DNA of 64,000 bases, from contig JAJLPB010000005.1 of NCBI GenBank assembly GCA_025548565.1, forward strand, positions 124,001-188,000, read 5' to 3'. The notes under the pieces are model-generated. The model saw only the letters and a list, made by a program, of their open reading frames with translations. It had not been told where the DNA came from and made no database searches. The first letter of the stretch is position 1. Every line of letters begins with the position of its first letter. Shown piece after piece: positions 18,975 to 27,580 of this stretch. Source of the DNA: Rugamonas sp. A1-17. Lineage in GTDB: Bacteria > Pseudomonadota > Gammaproteobacteria > Burkholderiales > Burkholderiaceae_D. A program made the translations under genes and the position numbers.

Positions 18975-19060
18975 GGGGTCAAGTCTGACATTCGGACACG
19001 AGCTCTGCTGTAAATACGTGCTTACAGCAGGGCTCGTGTCCGAATGTCAGACTTGACCCC
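18975..19060. repeat. 86-bp near-perfect palindrome between convergent genes
   Basis: Arms 18975-19013 and 19022-19060 are 39 bases each with a single mismatch around an 8-base loop (ATACGTGC). The outer ends read GGGGTCAAGTCTGACATTCG and its complement, directly followed by ATTTTTATT. It may serve as a bidirectional terminator, but the stem is far longer than needed; the GGGGTCA ends resemble those of non-autonomous palindromic elements. Confidence 0.9.
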
Positions 19061-19064
19061 ATTT

Positions 19065-20393
19065 TTATTGACGCTTGCCTTTGCGGTCGTAGGTGGTGGT
19101 TTTATCGGCGACGTTGACGGTGGCGTTGCCGGGGCCGCTGACGTGGACGTCAGCCTGGCTGGCCCACAATTGGCGCGCGTGCAGGCTGCCTGAACCGCTC
19201 AGTTGCGCGACCAGGGTGTCGGTCTTGCCTTCGAGCTTGACTTCGCCCGGACCGTGCATGTTGAGCTTGACGTTCTTGCAGGCGGTGGTGGCGCTCAGGT
19301 CGCCCGAGCCGCTGAGCTCGGCGTCGAGCGCGTCGCTGACCTTGTTCAGGATGATGTTGCCCGGCCCGCGGCTGCGCGTGACGGCGCGCGCCACCTGCAG
19401 CGCTTGCCCCTCCAGATCGCCCGAGCCGCTCACTTCCGCGCTGAGCACGCCCACGCTGCCCGACAGGTTCATATTGCCCGGCCCGCTGAGCAGGGCGCGC
19501 GCGCTCGGCGCCATCAGGCCGCGCACGGTCAGGTCGCCCGAGCCGTGCACCTCGGCGTCGAATTTCTTGATGGCGCCGGCCAGGCAGGCTTCGCCGGGGC
19601 CGTGCAGGATGGCGCTGGCCGCCTCGGTGTTGAGCGCGCACGCCTCGAGGTCGCCCGAGCCGGCGATCTCGGCGCGGATTTCCTTGGCCGCGCCGTGCAG
19701 CGACACCGAACCCGGCCCGTGCATGGAGGCGTTGATCTTGTTGGCGTGCAGGTCGTCGAGGTCGAGGTCGCCCGAGCCGGTGACCGACAGGTTCACATCC
19801 TGCGTCATGCCGCCGGCGTTGACGTCGCCGGGGCCGCTCATGGTCAGGTTCAGGCTGTCCGCCTTGAGCGTGCGCAGGTCGAGGTCGCCGCTGCCGGAGG
19901 CGTCGACGGTCAGCTCGCGCACGCTGCCGCTGCCGTGCAGGTCGCCGGGGCCTTCCGAGGTCAGCGTCAGTTGTTGCCCCTGGAACTGTTGCAGATCAAC
20001 GTCACCGCTGCCGGAGTTGCGTAGGCTCTTCAGGCCGGCCGCGCTGATGCGGATGGTCATCGGCGGCTTGTGGTCCTTGCCCCAGCTGAAATTGAAGGTC
20101 CAGCCCTTGCTTTTCGTGCGCGGCTGGCGCACGGTGAGGGTGTCGCCGCTGACCGAGGTTTCGATGTCGGCGAACTGGCGGCGCAGGCCGGACAGTTCGA
20201 TGGTGTTGCCGGGCTGCGCCGTGACGATCACGCGGAACGGGCCGCTGATGGCGAGCTTGCTGAAGGCCGCGACGGTGCGCGTTTCGGTGCCGGTGCTGTC
20301 GTCCTTCGGGGTGTCGGCCAGGGCCGCGGTGCCGGCCAGCGATGCCAGCAACAGGGCGGAAACCAGCGCGGTGTGTTTGATCGTCTGCTTCAT
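19065..20393 (-). CDS. Exported GIN-domain (DUF2807) repeat protein
   Basis: 442 residues from the ATG at 20393. Signal peptide (TALVSALLLASLAGTAALA). Residues 40-125 resemble the putative auto-transporter adhesin head-GIN domain (FSKLAISGPFRVIVTAQPGN). From residue 128 to the end runs a solenoid of about 16 rungs with period 19-20 residues, in which GSGD and GPG turns alternate strictly (for example GSGDL at 167 and 207, GPGD at 148 and 187). Family members usually have far fewer rungs. Predicted right-handed beta-helix exposed to the periplasm or surface. Function not known. Confidence 0.82.
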   Translation of the reverse strand: MKQTIKHTALVSALLLASLAGTAALADTPKDDSTGTETRTVAAFSKLAISGPFRVIVTAQPGNTIELSGLRRQFADIETSVSGDTLTVRQPRTKSKGWTFNFSWGKDHKPPMTIRISAAGLKSLRNSGSGDVDLQQFQGQQLTLTSEGPGDLHGSGSVRELTVDASGSGDLDLRTLKADSLNLTMSGPGDVNAGGMTQDVNLSVTGSGDLDLDDLHANKINASMHGPGSVSLHGAAKEIRAEIAGSGDLEACALNTEAASAILHGPGEACLAGAIKKFDAEVHGSGDLTVRGLMAPSARALLSGPGNMNLSGSVGVLSAEVSGSGDLEGQALQVARAVTRSRGPGNIILNKVSDALDAELSGSGDLSATTACKNVKLNMHGPGEVKLEGKTDTLVAQLSGSGSLHARQLWASQADVHVSGPGNATVNVADKTTTYDRKGKRQ

Positions 20394-20608
20394 ATTGTTC
20401 TCGATGATGGGAAGTGGCGAGGATTGAACGATAAGACAATTGCCGGCCGGCCGCGCGCGGAATGGGACGGACGCACGTAACGGGGGGATCAGCTGCAAAA
20501 TATCGGTGGTGAACCGCGATTCAACTTCGGCCCGGCGCCGCCGTTAAATGTCATAATGGACGCCAGCATGTATTGCCGGGGAATGCCAGGCGGATCAAGG
20601 GAGTACAC

Positions 20609-20794
20609 ATGATCAGATATATGGGAACCAAAAATACCGAGGATGGCTCGGTGCTGTATATTTTTTTGATTAACGGCTTGCAGAAGGAAATTCGGGAAAG
20701 CGCTTTGAAACAATATCCTGGCTGTTACGAAGCCCTTCCGGCCACGGCCAAGGCGCGCATCAGCGCCAACCGCTCCTGGCTGTCGAAACTATAA
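20609..20794 (+). CDS. Small hypothetical protein
   Basis: 61 residues (MIRYMGTKNTEDGSVLYIFL ...) starting after GGGAGTACAC. The stop overlaps the ATG of the next gene as TAATG, so the two are translationally coupled. No known motif. An upstream in-frame ATG at 20573 lacks a ribosome site. Confidence 0.6.
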   Translation: MIRYMGTKNTEDGSVLYIFLINGLQKEIRESALKQYPGCYEALPATAKARISANRSWLSKL

Positions 20795-21309
20795 TGCCGT
20801 CCTTTCCGGGTATGCTGCGCGGCGCCCTGGTCGCCGGGCTGGCGGCTGCTTGCTGCGCGGCCGGCGCGCAGTCGGTGCCGACCACCTTCGGCACCATCAT
20901 CGGCAACGGCCTGCTGTGCCGCGACCAGACCGACAACCTGTATTTCTACGACTACCTGCTGAAGGCGTTCGGCCCGGCGTACAAGCACGACGGCGGCGCC
21001 TACTGGTTCAAGACCGACGGCGCCAGCCTGTGGGGCACGCCGATTTCCGAGGTCATGGTCAGCGACGACACCAGCACCTATATCTTTGTCGGCGCCGTGG
21101 CCGAGGCCACGCCGGAGGAGCTGGAGCGCGCCATCATTGCCCAGGTCGGGCTGCATTATGCGAGAATCGATAGTTCGGCGTATCCGGTGCGCGAGGCCAA
21201 GCCGGCCAGCCGCATCGTCTACTTCGACACCAAATCCAAGATTTACTGCGCCAAGTTCAAGCCCTTGCCGCCGGTGCAGCCGCCGCCGGTGCGCCAGCGC
21301 TTGAAGTAG
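20794..21309 (+). CDS. Exported hypothetical protein
   Basis: 171 residues with a signal peptide (MLRGALVAGLAAACCAAGAQ). The mature part has scattered Cys residues (LLCRDQTDNLYF, IYCAKF) and a C-terminal Pro-rich end (PLPPVQPPPVRQ). It starts on the last base of the previous stop and ends 18 bases before gspA, so the three small/large genes probably form one unit. Family not recognised. Confidence 0.65.
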   Translation: MPSFPGMLRGALVAGLAAACCAAGAQSVPTTFGTIIGNGLLCRDQTDNLYFYDYLLKAFGPAYKHDGGAYWFKTDGASLWGTPISEVMVSDDTSTYIFVGAVAEATPEELERAIIAQVGLHYARIDSSAYPVREAKPASRIVYFDTKSKIYCAKFKPLPPVQPPPVRQRLK

Positions 21310-21327
21310 CGCATCGCCAGGGTCTTC

Positions 21328-23007
21328 ATGTACACGCATTTTTTCAATCTGAAACAGTCGCCGTTTTCCATCGCGCCCGATCCCCGCTACCTGTTCATGA
21401 GCGAACGCCATCGCGAGGCGCTGGCGCATCTGTTGTACGGCGTCGGCAGCGGCGGCGGCTTCGTGCTGCTGACCGGCGAGATCGGCGCCGGCAAGACCAC
21501 CGTGTGCCGCTGCTTCATGGAGCAGATCCCGGACAATTGCAAGCTGGCCTATATCTTCAATCCCAAGCTGTCGGTGGAGGAGTTGCTGCTGTCGATCTGC
21601 GACGAGTTCGGCATCGCGCTGGCGCCGCAGGGGCGGATCAGCGTCAAGGGCTATGTGGATGCGATCAATGCCTATCTGCTGGACAGCCATGCGCAGGGCC
21701 GCAACAACGTGTTGATCATCGACGAGGCGCAAAACCTGTCGGCCGAGGTGCTGGAGCAGCTGCGCCTGCTGACCAACCTGGAGACCAGCGAGCGCAAGCT
21801 GCTGCAGATCATCCTGATCGGCCAGCCGGAGCTGCGCGCGATGGTGGCGCGGCCGGAGCTGGAGCAGCTGGCGCAGCGGGTGATCGCGCGCTATCACCTG
21901 GGTTCGCTGAGCGAGGCGGAGACCGGCGCGTATATCGAGCACCGGCTGGCGGTGGCGGGCGCGGCGGCGATCGCGCCGTTTCCGCGCAGGTTGATGGGGC
22001 TGGTGCACAGCCTGGCCAAGGGCGTGCCGCGCCGTATCAATCTGCTGTGCGACCGGGCGTTGCTGGGGGCGTATGTGGAGAACCAGCCGCAGGTGACGCG
22101 CAACATCCTGCGCAAGGCGGCGGCCGAGGTGTTCGCCCGGCCGGACGCTGTGCCGGGCGGCGAGGGCGGAAGGGTCGGCGCGGCGCGCTGGCCCTGGGTG
22201 GCGGCCGGCGTGTTGGGCGGCGTGATCCTCAGCGTGGCGGGCTGGCAGCTGGCGGCCCGCGATGTCAAGCCGGCCTTGCCGGGCGCGCAGGCCGCTTCGG
22301 CGACCGTGCCGGTGTCCAAGGCGGTTGCCGGTTCCTCGCCGGCGCCCAAGGCGGCGCTGGCCGGTCCCGCGCCCAAAGTGGAGGCTGCGCTGCCGGCAGT
22401 CCCTTCGGGCGGCAGCGCGGCGGCCTTGCGCCAGCTGGCGGCGATCTGGGGACTGGCGCTGCCGGACGGCGAGCCTTGTCCGACCGCTGCCCGCCTGAAC
22501 CTGCGCTGTCTGCAGGTCAAGGGCGGGATGGCTGAGTTGCGTCTGCTGGACCGTCCGGCGATGCTGACCCTGCACGACGATCCCACCGCGCCCAATTATG
22601 TGCTGCTGACGGCGATCGACGAGGGCGGCGCGACCATCGTCGCCCCCGGCGGCAAGCCGCAGCGCATCGGCCTGGACGCGCTGGCGGCGCGCTTCGACGG
22701 CGAGTTCACGACCTTCTGGCGCGCGCCGCGCAGCTGGCGTGACGAGGTCTCCGGCGGTGATCACGGTCCGGACGTGGACTGGCTGGCGCGGCGCCTGGCC
22801 CAGATCTACGGCCTGAAGAAGCCGCTGGACGATCAGCCGCTGAGCGCCGGCCTGCGCGAGCGCCTGGTCGATTTCCAGACCGAGCAGCATCTCAAGGCGG
22901 ACGGCGTGGCCGGTCCGAAAACTTTCATCCGGCTGTATCAGCTGGGCGGCGTACAGGAGCCGCGCCTGCTGGCGCGCGCTGATGTGGGCGCCGGGGCGGG
23001 GAAATAA
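21328..23007 (+). CDS. gspA: GspA/ExeA-type AAA ATPase with peptidoglycan-binding end
   Basis: 559 residues. AAA ATPase with Walker A GEIGAGKTT (50-58) and Walker B LIIDEAQ (129-135), a membrane segment near 288-308, an Ala/Pro-rich periplasmic linker, and a C-terminal peptidoglycan-binding-like domain (LSAGLRERLVDFQTEQHLKA, DGVAGPKTFIRL). In Aeromonas, ExeA with ExeB uses ATP to help assemble the type II secretin through the cell wall. gspB follows by one base. No other gsp gene is in the window. Confidence 0.9.
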   Translation: MYTHFFNLKQSPFSIAPDPRYLFMSERHREALAHLLYGVGSGGGFVLLTGEIGAGKTTVCRCFMEQIPDNCKLAYIFNPKLSVEELLLSICDEFGIALAPQGRISVKGYVDAINAYLLDSHAQGRNNVLIIDEAQNLSAEVLEQLRLLTNLETSERKLLQIILIGQPELRAMVARPELEQLAQRVIARYHLGSLSEAETGAYIEHRLAVAGAAAIAPFPRRLMGLVHSLAKGVPRRINLLCDRALLGAYVENQPQVTRNILRKAAAEVFARPDAVPGGEGGRVGAARWPWVAAGVLGGVILSVAGWQLAARDVKPALPGAQAASATVPVSKAVAGSSPAPKAALAGPAPKVEAALPAVPSGGSAAALRQLAAIWGLALPDGEPCPTAARLNLRCLQVKGGMAELRLLDRPAMLTLHDDPTAPNYVLLTAIDEGGATIVAPGGKPQRIGLDALAARFDGEFTTFWRAPRSWRDEVSGGDHGPDVDWLARRLAQIYGLKKPLDDQPLSAGLRERLVDFQTEQHLKADGVAGPKTFIRLYQLGGVQEPRLLARADVGAGAGK

Positions 23008-23008
23008 T

Positions 23009-23731
23009 ATGTCGTATATTTTGGAAGCATTAAAGAAGGCGCAGGCGGAGCGTCAGCTGGGCAGCGCGCCCACGCTGCACGCGCCGACGTTGCACGGGAC
23101 GGAGCGCGAGACGGCCGGCGGCGTGTTGAAGAAGCCGCTCGTGCTGGCGCTGCTGGCGATGGGCGTGGCGGTCGTGGTGTTGCTGGTGCTGGTACTGCGC
23201 CCGGCACAGCAGCCGGCAAGCCTGCCGCAGGCGACAGCTGCGCCGGCGCCGACAGCGGCGGCGCCGGCCGCCGCCCCGGTTTCCGCCCCGGTGGCGGCTG
23301 CTCAAGTGACGGCAGCGCCGGTCCCCAACGCCCAGCAAGCGGCCGCGCCTGCCGCTGCCGTGGCCAACGCGCCCCAGGTAGCCCCCTTGCCGCCGCCGGT
23401 GGCGACCGTGACGCCGGCGCCGCGTCCGCATCCATCGTCACCGCCCGCCGAGCAGGCTGTCGTGGCCGACCAGGCCGCCAAACCGGCCGCCGCGCCGGAA
23501 GAGCCGGTTCAGAACCTGCGCGACCTGCCGGAACCGATCCAGCGCTCCATTCCGCGCATCACGGTCGGTGGCTACATTTATTCCAAGAATCCGGCCGACC
23601 GCCTGCTGTTGATCGACAAGGTCCTGCGCCACGAAGGCGAGGAGGTCGCTTCCGGCCTGGTCCTGGAGAAGCTGCAGCCGCGCGAGGCGGTATTCAATTT
23701 CAAGGGGTATCGCTACCGCGTTCCGTATTAA
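23009..23731 (+). CDS. gspB: GspB/ExeB-like inner-membrane protein
   Basis: 240 residues from the ATG at 23009, one base after gspA. The cytoplasmic tail MSYILEALKKAQAERQLG is the classic GspB/ExeB start, followed by a membrane helix near 43-63, a long Ala/Pro linker, and a GspB C-terminal domain (RITVGGYIYSKNPADRLLLI ... FKGYRYRVPY). It partners GspA in secretin assembly. Confidence 0.9.
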   Translation: MSYILEALKKAQAERQLGSAPTLHAPTLHGTERETAGGVLKKPLVLALLAMGVAVVVLLVLVLRPAQQPASLPQATAAPAPTAAAPAAAPVSAPVAAAQVTAAPVPNAQQAAAPAAAVANAPQVAPLPPPVATVTPAPRPHPSSPPAEQAVVADQAAKPAAAPEEPVQNLRDLPEPIQRSIPRITVGGYIYSKNPADRLLLIDKVLRHEGEEVASGLVLEKLQPREAVFNFKGYRYRVPY

Positions 23732-23757
23732 AAGCTGTCATCCGCCCGTCATGTAGA

Positions 23758-23777
23758 AATGATATTTTTCTATCATT
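23758..23777. promoter_or_regulatory. AT-rich perfect inverted repeat upstream of a small gene
   Basis: AATGATA-TTTTTC-TATCATT, 7-base arms, 23 bases before the ATG at 23801 and just after gspB. Could be an operator or a weak terminator of gspAB. Confidence 0.45.
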
Positions 23778-23800
23778 GAAATTCATGCACGGGAAATACG

Positions 23801-23995
23801 ATGAAATACCTGAAATTGTTGCCGCTGCTGATAGCCGCCGCCTTCGCCGTTCCACGCGCGCACGCCGCGCAACCGCAGCCGTCCACGCAACAGGAGACCG
23901 GCGCGGATGCCGCCGGCCTCATCTGCATCGGCCTGCTGATGCTGGGCGCGCGCGGCGCGCGCAGCGAACGCTTCAAGGCGCTGAACGAGGAGTAG
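23801..23995 (+). CDS. Small exported or membrane protein
   Basis: 64 residues: signal peptide (MKYLKLLPLLIAAAFAVPRA), a Gln/Thr-rich middle, a hydrophobic stretch AAGLICIGLLMLGARGA and a charged tail RSERFKALNEE. The layout resembles a sorting tail but lacks the VPEP or GlyGly motif. GGGA lies 8 bases before the ATG. Function unknown. Confidence 0.5.
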   Translation: MKYLKLLPLLIAAAFAVPRAHAAQPQPSTQQETGADAAGLICIGLLMLGARGARSERFKALNEE

Positions 23996-24065
23996 GGCGC
24001 CGCCATGCCCGCGTCGATGTTGCTGCGTATAATGGCGGCGACGAGATGCTGTGGAGAGGCTGGCA

Positions 24066-24611
24066 ATGCAACAAGACACACCCGCGCGTGAGCGCACTGT
24101 ACTGGCCGTGGTCGGAACCTCGGGCAGCGGCAAAACCACGCTGCTGGAGGTGCTCATCGCCGGGCTGGCCGCACGCGGGCTGAAGGTCAATGTCATCAAG
24201 CACAGTCATCACGACCTGGAGCTGGAGCCGCCGCACAAGGACAGCGCGCGCCTGCGCATGGCCGGCGCGGCCGAGGTGATGGTGGCGTCGCCGTTCCGGA
24301 TGGCCATCGTGCGCGAGCTGCGCGGCGCGCCCGAGCCGTCGCTGGACGAGCAGCTGGACCGCCTCGCGCCCGCCGACTTGACCTTGCTGGAGGGCTTCAA
24401 GTCCTATCCGGTGGCCAAGCTGGAGGTGTACCGCGCCGCAGCCGGCAAGCCGCCGCTGTATCCTGACGATGGACGCGTGATCGCGGTCGCCTCCGACCAG
24501 CCGGCGCCGGCGGACTTGCGGCCGGGCGTGGACTGGCTGGATGTGAACCAGCCCCAGGTGGTGCAGGCCTGGCTGGAGGCCTATTTAAAAAAAGTTTCGT
24601 CCAACGCCTAA
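24066..24611 (+). CDS. mobB: Molybdopterin-guanine dinucleotide biosynthesis adaptor MobB
   Basis: 181 residues from the ATG at 24066 (GGAGAGG upstream). Walker [11 protein letters not shown], the [14 protein letters not shown] stretch and the [19 protein letters not shown] motif are diagnostic of MobB, a GTP-binding helper of MobA in attaching GMP to molybdopterin. No other molybdenum-cofactor gene is adjacent. Confidence 0.92.
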   Translation: MQQDTPARERTVLAVVGTSGSGKTTLLEVLIAGLAARGLKVNVIKHSHHDLELEPPHKDSARLRMAGAAEVMVASPFRMAIVRELRGAPEPSLDEQLDRLAPADLTLLEGFKSYPVAKLEVYRAAAGKPPLYPDDGRVIAVASDQPAPADLRPGVDWLDVNQPQVVQAWLEAYLKKVSSNA

Positions 24612-24664
24612 AGTTGGCCGCAGAACGTCCGTAAAAGAAGTGATACGCCTTATTGGAGGATCAC

Positions 24665-24865
24665 ATGGACATTTCAGGCATTGCTCAAGTAGCAACCACG
24701 ATCGCGGACACCGGCACCAAGCAGGCGGTCGGCGTGGCGGTGTTGAAGAAGGCCCAGGACATCCAGGCGTCCAGCGCCGCTGCCCTGATCGAGGCGATTC
24801 CTCCGGTGCCGTCGGCGCCGAACCTGCCTTCGCACCTGGGCAACACGATCAACACGACGGCCTGA
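24665..24865 (+). CDS. YjfB-family small protein (putative motility-associated)
   Basis: 66 residues from the ATG at 24665 with GGAGG 5 bases upstream. The sequence MDISGIAQVATTIADTGTKQ ... VGVAVLKKAQDIQ ... LIEAIPP matches the YjfB-type family of small alpha-helical proteins, often described as putative motility proteins. No direct evidence of role. The following 278 bases to 25143 contain a CTGCGCACC/GGTGCGCAG hairpin at 24905-24926 and the buf promoter region. Confidence 0.75.
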   Translation: MDISGIAQVATTIADTGTKQAVGVAVLKKAQDIQASSAAALIEAIPPVPSAPNLPSHLGNTINTTA

Positions 24866-25054
24866 GCGGCGTCGTTGCGGCCCGCCTGGCGCCGCCTTAC
24901 TGTCCTGCGCACCGCCCGGTGCGCAGCGTGCCGGTGCATATCTGCGTCCGGCGCAGTCTCCCGATTTGTACCCGGTCAACAGAATGATGCGTAATCGCGT
25001 TATTGCTGGTACGCTGCATCTGCTCGGCAGTGTTGAAAAAAATCTGAAAAAAAC

Positions 25055-25083
25055 TGTAAGGCCCGCCCGCTGTTGGCCGACTA
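25055..25083 (+). promoter_or_regulatory. Speculative ECF-type promoter of the bufferin operon
   Basis: TGTAAG and CCGACTA separated by 16 bases, 60 bases upstream of the precursor gene. Bufferin loci are often under ECF sigma factors that use GTAA/CGnC-like boxes; this is a pattern match only. Confidence 0.25.
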
Positions 25084-25143
25084 CCGTACAGTTGCAGACG
25101 ATTTGCGTTGCACAACCTAACTTCATCCTTGAGGAGACTTACC

Positions 25144-25416
25144 ATGAACAAACGTCAAGCCCTGATCGCCGCCGCCCTGGCCACCGTATGCGCCGCATCC
25201 GCCGTCACCGCTTCGGCCGCGACCGCGTCGGCCTCGGCTGAAAAAGAGAAGTGCTTCGGCATCGCCAAGGCCGGCCAGAACGATTGCGCCGCCGCCAACG
25301 GTGCACACTCCTGCGCCGGCCAGTCGAAGACCGACAACGGCGCCGCCGAGTGGAAATATGTGGCCAAGGGCACCTGCGAAAAAGCCGGCGGCAAAACCGC
25401 TGCGCCAGCCAAGTAA
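25144..25416 (+). CDS. bufA1: Bufferin-type RiPP precursor (DUF2282, BufA1-like)
   Basis: 90 residues: an N-terminal Sec-type signal ([20 protein letters not shown]) and a mature region with four Cys at 37, 48, 57 and 78 in the pattern [27 protein letters not shown] and AKGTC that typifies DUF2282. Members of this family are modified on Cys residues by a DUF692 (MNIO) oxidase and act as periplasmic copper-binding peptides (bufferins). The maturase gene follows after 22 bases and DoxX after that. The unusually long signal peptide is a known trait of this group. Start follows GAGGAGACTTACC. Confidence 0.9.
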   Translation: MNKRQALIAAALATVCAASAVTASAATASASAEKEKCFGIAKAGQNDCAAANGAHSCAGQSKTDNGAAEWKYVAKGTCEKAGGKTAAPAK

Positions 25417-25438
25417 TCGCGCGGCCGGTCGCGGAGCC

Positions 25439-27085
25439 ATGTCCTCGCCAGGTCCAGCGCAGCCGATGCCGGGCGTGGGCGTGGGGCTGAGGGCTCCGCA
25501 TTACCGGCAGTTCATCGAGCAGCGGCCGCGCGCCGCCTGGCTCGAAGTCCATACCGAGAATTATCTCGATCAAGCCGGCTGGGACTGGCACGTGCTGCAG
25601 CAATTGCGGCGCGATTATCCGATCAGCCTGCATGGCGTCGGCCTGGGACTGGGCTCGGCGCGCGGCTTCTCCGAACAGCATCTCGACCGCGTGCGCGCCC
25701 TGGTGCAGCGCGTGGAGCCCATGCTGGTGTCCGAACATCTGTGCTGGAGCGCCGTCGGCGACCGGCAACTCAACGATTTGCTTCCGCTGACCCTGGACCA
25801 GGCCGCGCTCGACCTGCTGTGCGCGCGCGTGGGCAGGGTGCAGGATGTGCTCAAGCGCCAGCTGCTGCTGGAAAACGTGTCGACCTATGTGCGCTTCCAC
25901 GCCGACGCGATGAGCGAGGCGGAGTTCATGGCGGCATTGGCGGCGCGTACCGGCTGCGGTCTGCTGCTCGACATTAACAATCTCTACGTCAACCAGTGCA
26001 ACCACGGCGAGGACGCGCTGGCCGCGATCGCCGCGATCCGGCCCGGCATGGTGGGCGAGATGCATCTGGCCGGCCACCTGGTGACGCCGGAGGCGGTGAT
26101 CGACCACCATGGCGACACCGTGGCCGAGCCGGTCTGGCGGCTGTACGAGGCGGCGTTGCGGCGCTTCGGCGCGCTGCCGACGCTGATCGAATGGGATACC
26201 GACATTCCCGAGCTGAGCGTGCTGTTGGGCGAGGCGGAGAAAGCCGAGGCGCTGCATCGCCAATACGCCGCCGTCACCGTGGCCGATGCGCCGCGCCCGG
26301 CCGCGCAGGCTCCGGCCGGCGATCAGGCGCTGGCCGCCAGCCAGCAGGCCTTCGCCGGCGCGCTGTTCGATGCGCGCCAGGCGACGGCCGCGCTGGCGCT
26401 GTTCAAGGGCGAACACAACGAGCACCGTTACGCGCTGTACCGCGGCAACCTCAGCGCCACCTGGCGCAAGACGCTGGGCGCGGCCTATCCGGTGATCGAG
26501 CAACTGGTGGGCGAGGAATTCTTCGGCGGCCTGGCACAGGCCTACGGCCGCGCTCATCCCTCCGACAACGGCGACCTGAATCGCTTCGGCGCGCACTTCG
26601 CGGCCTTCCTGCGCACCTTCCCGCATGTGGCCGACTACCCGTACCTGCCGGACATGGCGACGCTGGAGTGGACCCTGCACCGCGCCCACTACGCGCCGTC
26701 GGCGGACGGCGTGACGGCGCAGCAAATGGCGGCGCTGACGCCGGAGCAGGTCGAGACCGCGCGGCTGACGCTGCATCCGGCCTGCACGCTGCTGGCGTCC
26801 GAGTGGGCGACGATACCGCTGTGGCAGGCGCACCAGGCCGGCAGCGGCGTGCCATTCCCGGCCGAGCTGGCGGCGCCGGATTACGGGCTGGTCACGCGGC
26901 CGCGCTGGAAAACCCAGGTGCTGCCGCTGACGGCGGCCAGCCACGCGGCCTTGTCGGTGCTGGCGGCGGGCGGCGCGTTCGGCGCGGCGCTGGACGCGGC
27001 CTTCGAGTGCGACGACGACTACGACATCGCCGCCAATCTGCAGCAATGGATAGATCACGCATTGATTGTCAGGATAGACGCCTAG
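25439..27085 (+). CDS. Fused bufferin maturase: DUF692 MNIO oxidase (BufB) + DUF2063 partner (BufC)
   Basis: 548 residues in one uninterrupted frame. Residues about 10-275 are DUF692, with conserved metal-site segments [61 protein letters not shown] and IEWDTDIPE. After an Ala/Pro/Gln linker (about 281-298), residues from about 300 are DUF2063 ([53 protein letters not shown]). These are usually two genes, bufB and bufC: the iron oxidase and the precursor-binding partner. The ATG at 25439 (MSSPGPAQ) was chosen because earlier in-frame codons overlap bufA. Expected to install thiooxazole-type changes on BufA Cys residues. Confidence 0.88.
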   Translation: MSSPGPAQPMPGVGVGLRAPHYRQFIEQRPRAAWLEVHTENYLDQAGWDWHVLQQLRRDYPISLHGVGLGLGSARGFSEQHLDRVRALVQRVEPMLVSEHLCWSAVGDRQLNDLLPLTLDQAALDLLCARVGRVQDVLKRQLLLENVSTYVRFHADAMSEAEFMAALAARTGCGLLLDINNLYVNQCNHGEDALAAIAAIRPGMVGEMHLAGHLVTPEAVIDHHGDTVAEPVWRLYEAALRRFGALPTLIEWDTDIPELSVLLGEAEKAEALHRQYAAVTVADAPRPAAQAPAGDQALAASQQAFAGALFDARQATAALALFKGEHNEHRYALYRGNLSATWRKTLGAAYPVIEQLVGEEFFGGLAQAYGRAHPSDNGDLNRFGAHFAAFLRTFPHVADYPYLPDMATLEWTLHRAHYAPSADGVTAQQMAALTPEQVETARLTLHPACTLLASEWATIPLWQAHQAGSGVPFPAELAAPDYGLVTRPRWKTQVLPLTAASHAALSVLAAGGAFGAALDAAFECDDDYDIAANLQQWIDHALIVRIDA

Positions 27086-27112
27086 TGGCGACTAACTAAT
27101 TTTGAAAGCGCA

Positions 27113-27580
27113 ATGATGAAAACTATCCTCGGCTGGCACCAACACATTTCCCGCTACGACGCGGCACTGACCGCGTGGGGCGGTTCCCTGATGAGCCTGG
27201 CGCTGCGCTGGTACGTGGGCTGGCAATTCTTCAAGGCCGGCCTGGTCAAGGTCAGCGACTGGAGCGCGACGCTGGCGCTGTTCCATGACGAATACAAGGT
27301 GCCGCTGCTGCCGCCGGACTTGGCGGCCTATGCGGGCGCGGCCGGTGAGCTGGCGCTGCCGGTGCTGTTGTGCGTGGGCCTGGTGTCGCGGCCGGCCGCG
27401 CTGGCGCTGTTCCTGGTGAACGCGATGGCGGTCATTTCCTATCCGCAGCTGCTGACCTTCGAATGCCCGGCCGCGATCAACGACCACTTCTACTGGGGCG
27501 CGATGCTGCTGGTGCTGGTGGCCTTTGGTCCGGGCAAGTTGTCGCTGGACGCCTGGCTGGCCGGACGCCGCGCCGCTTAA
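27113..27580 (+). CDS. DoxX-family membrane protein of bufferin operon
   Basis: 155 residues with about four membrane segments (LALRWYVGWQFFKAGLVKV, ALPVLLCVGLVSRPAALALF, MLLVLVAFGP). DoxX-like proteins are the usual fourth member of DUF2282-DUF692-DUF2063 loci (BufD position). It starts 27 bases after the maturase; the second Met at 27116 is an alternative. Role in the pathway unknown, possibly linked to electron transfer or thiol chemistry at the membrane. Confidence 0.85.
   Translation: MMKTILGWHQHISRYDAALTAWGGSLMSLALRWYVGWQFFKAGLVKVSDWSATLALFHDEYKVPLLPPDLAAYAGAAGELALPVLLCVGLVSRPAALALFLVNAMAVISYPQLLTFECPAAINDHFYWGAMLLVLVAFGPGKLSLDAWLAGRRAA

Noticed and set aside
20725-22890. A 721-residue minus-strand open frame opposite gspA
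   Set aside because: GspA on the other strand has clear Walker and peptidoglycan-binding motifs; the antisense frame is Arg/Gln/His-rich without any motif.
23758-23777. Fur box
   Set aside because: The arms match only part of the GATAATGAT pattern and the spacing is wrong for a 19-base Fur site.
23801-23995. PEP-CTERM sorting protein
   Set aside because: It lacks the VPEP motif and the normal Arg-rich end of the tail.
25205-27058. A 617-residue minus-strand frame over the bufferin maturase
   Set aside because: Antisense shadow of conserved DUF692/DUF2063 residues; its composition is biased and it has no start site.
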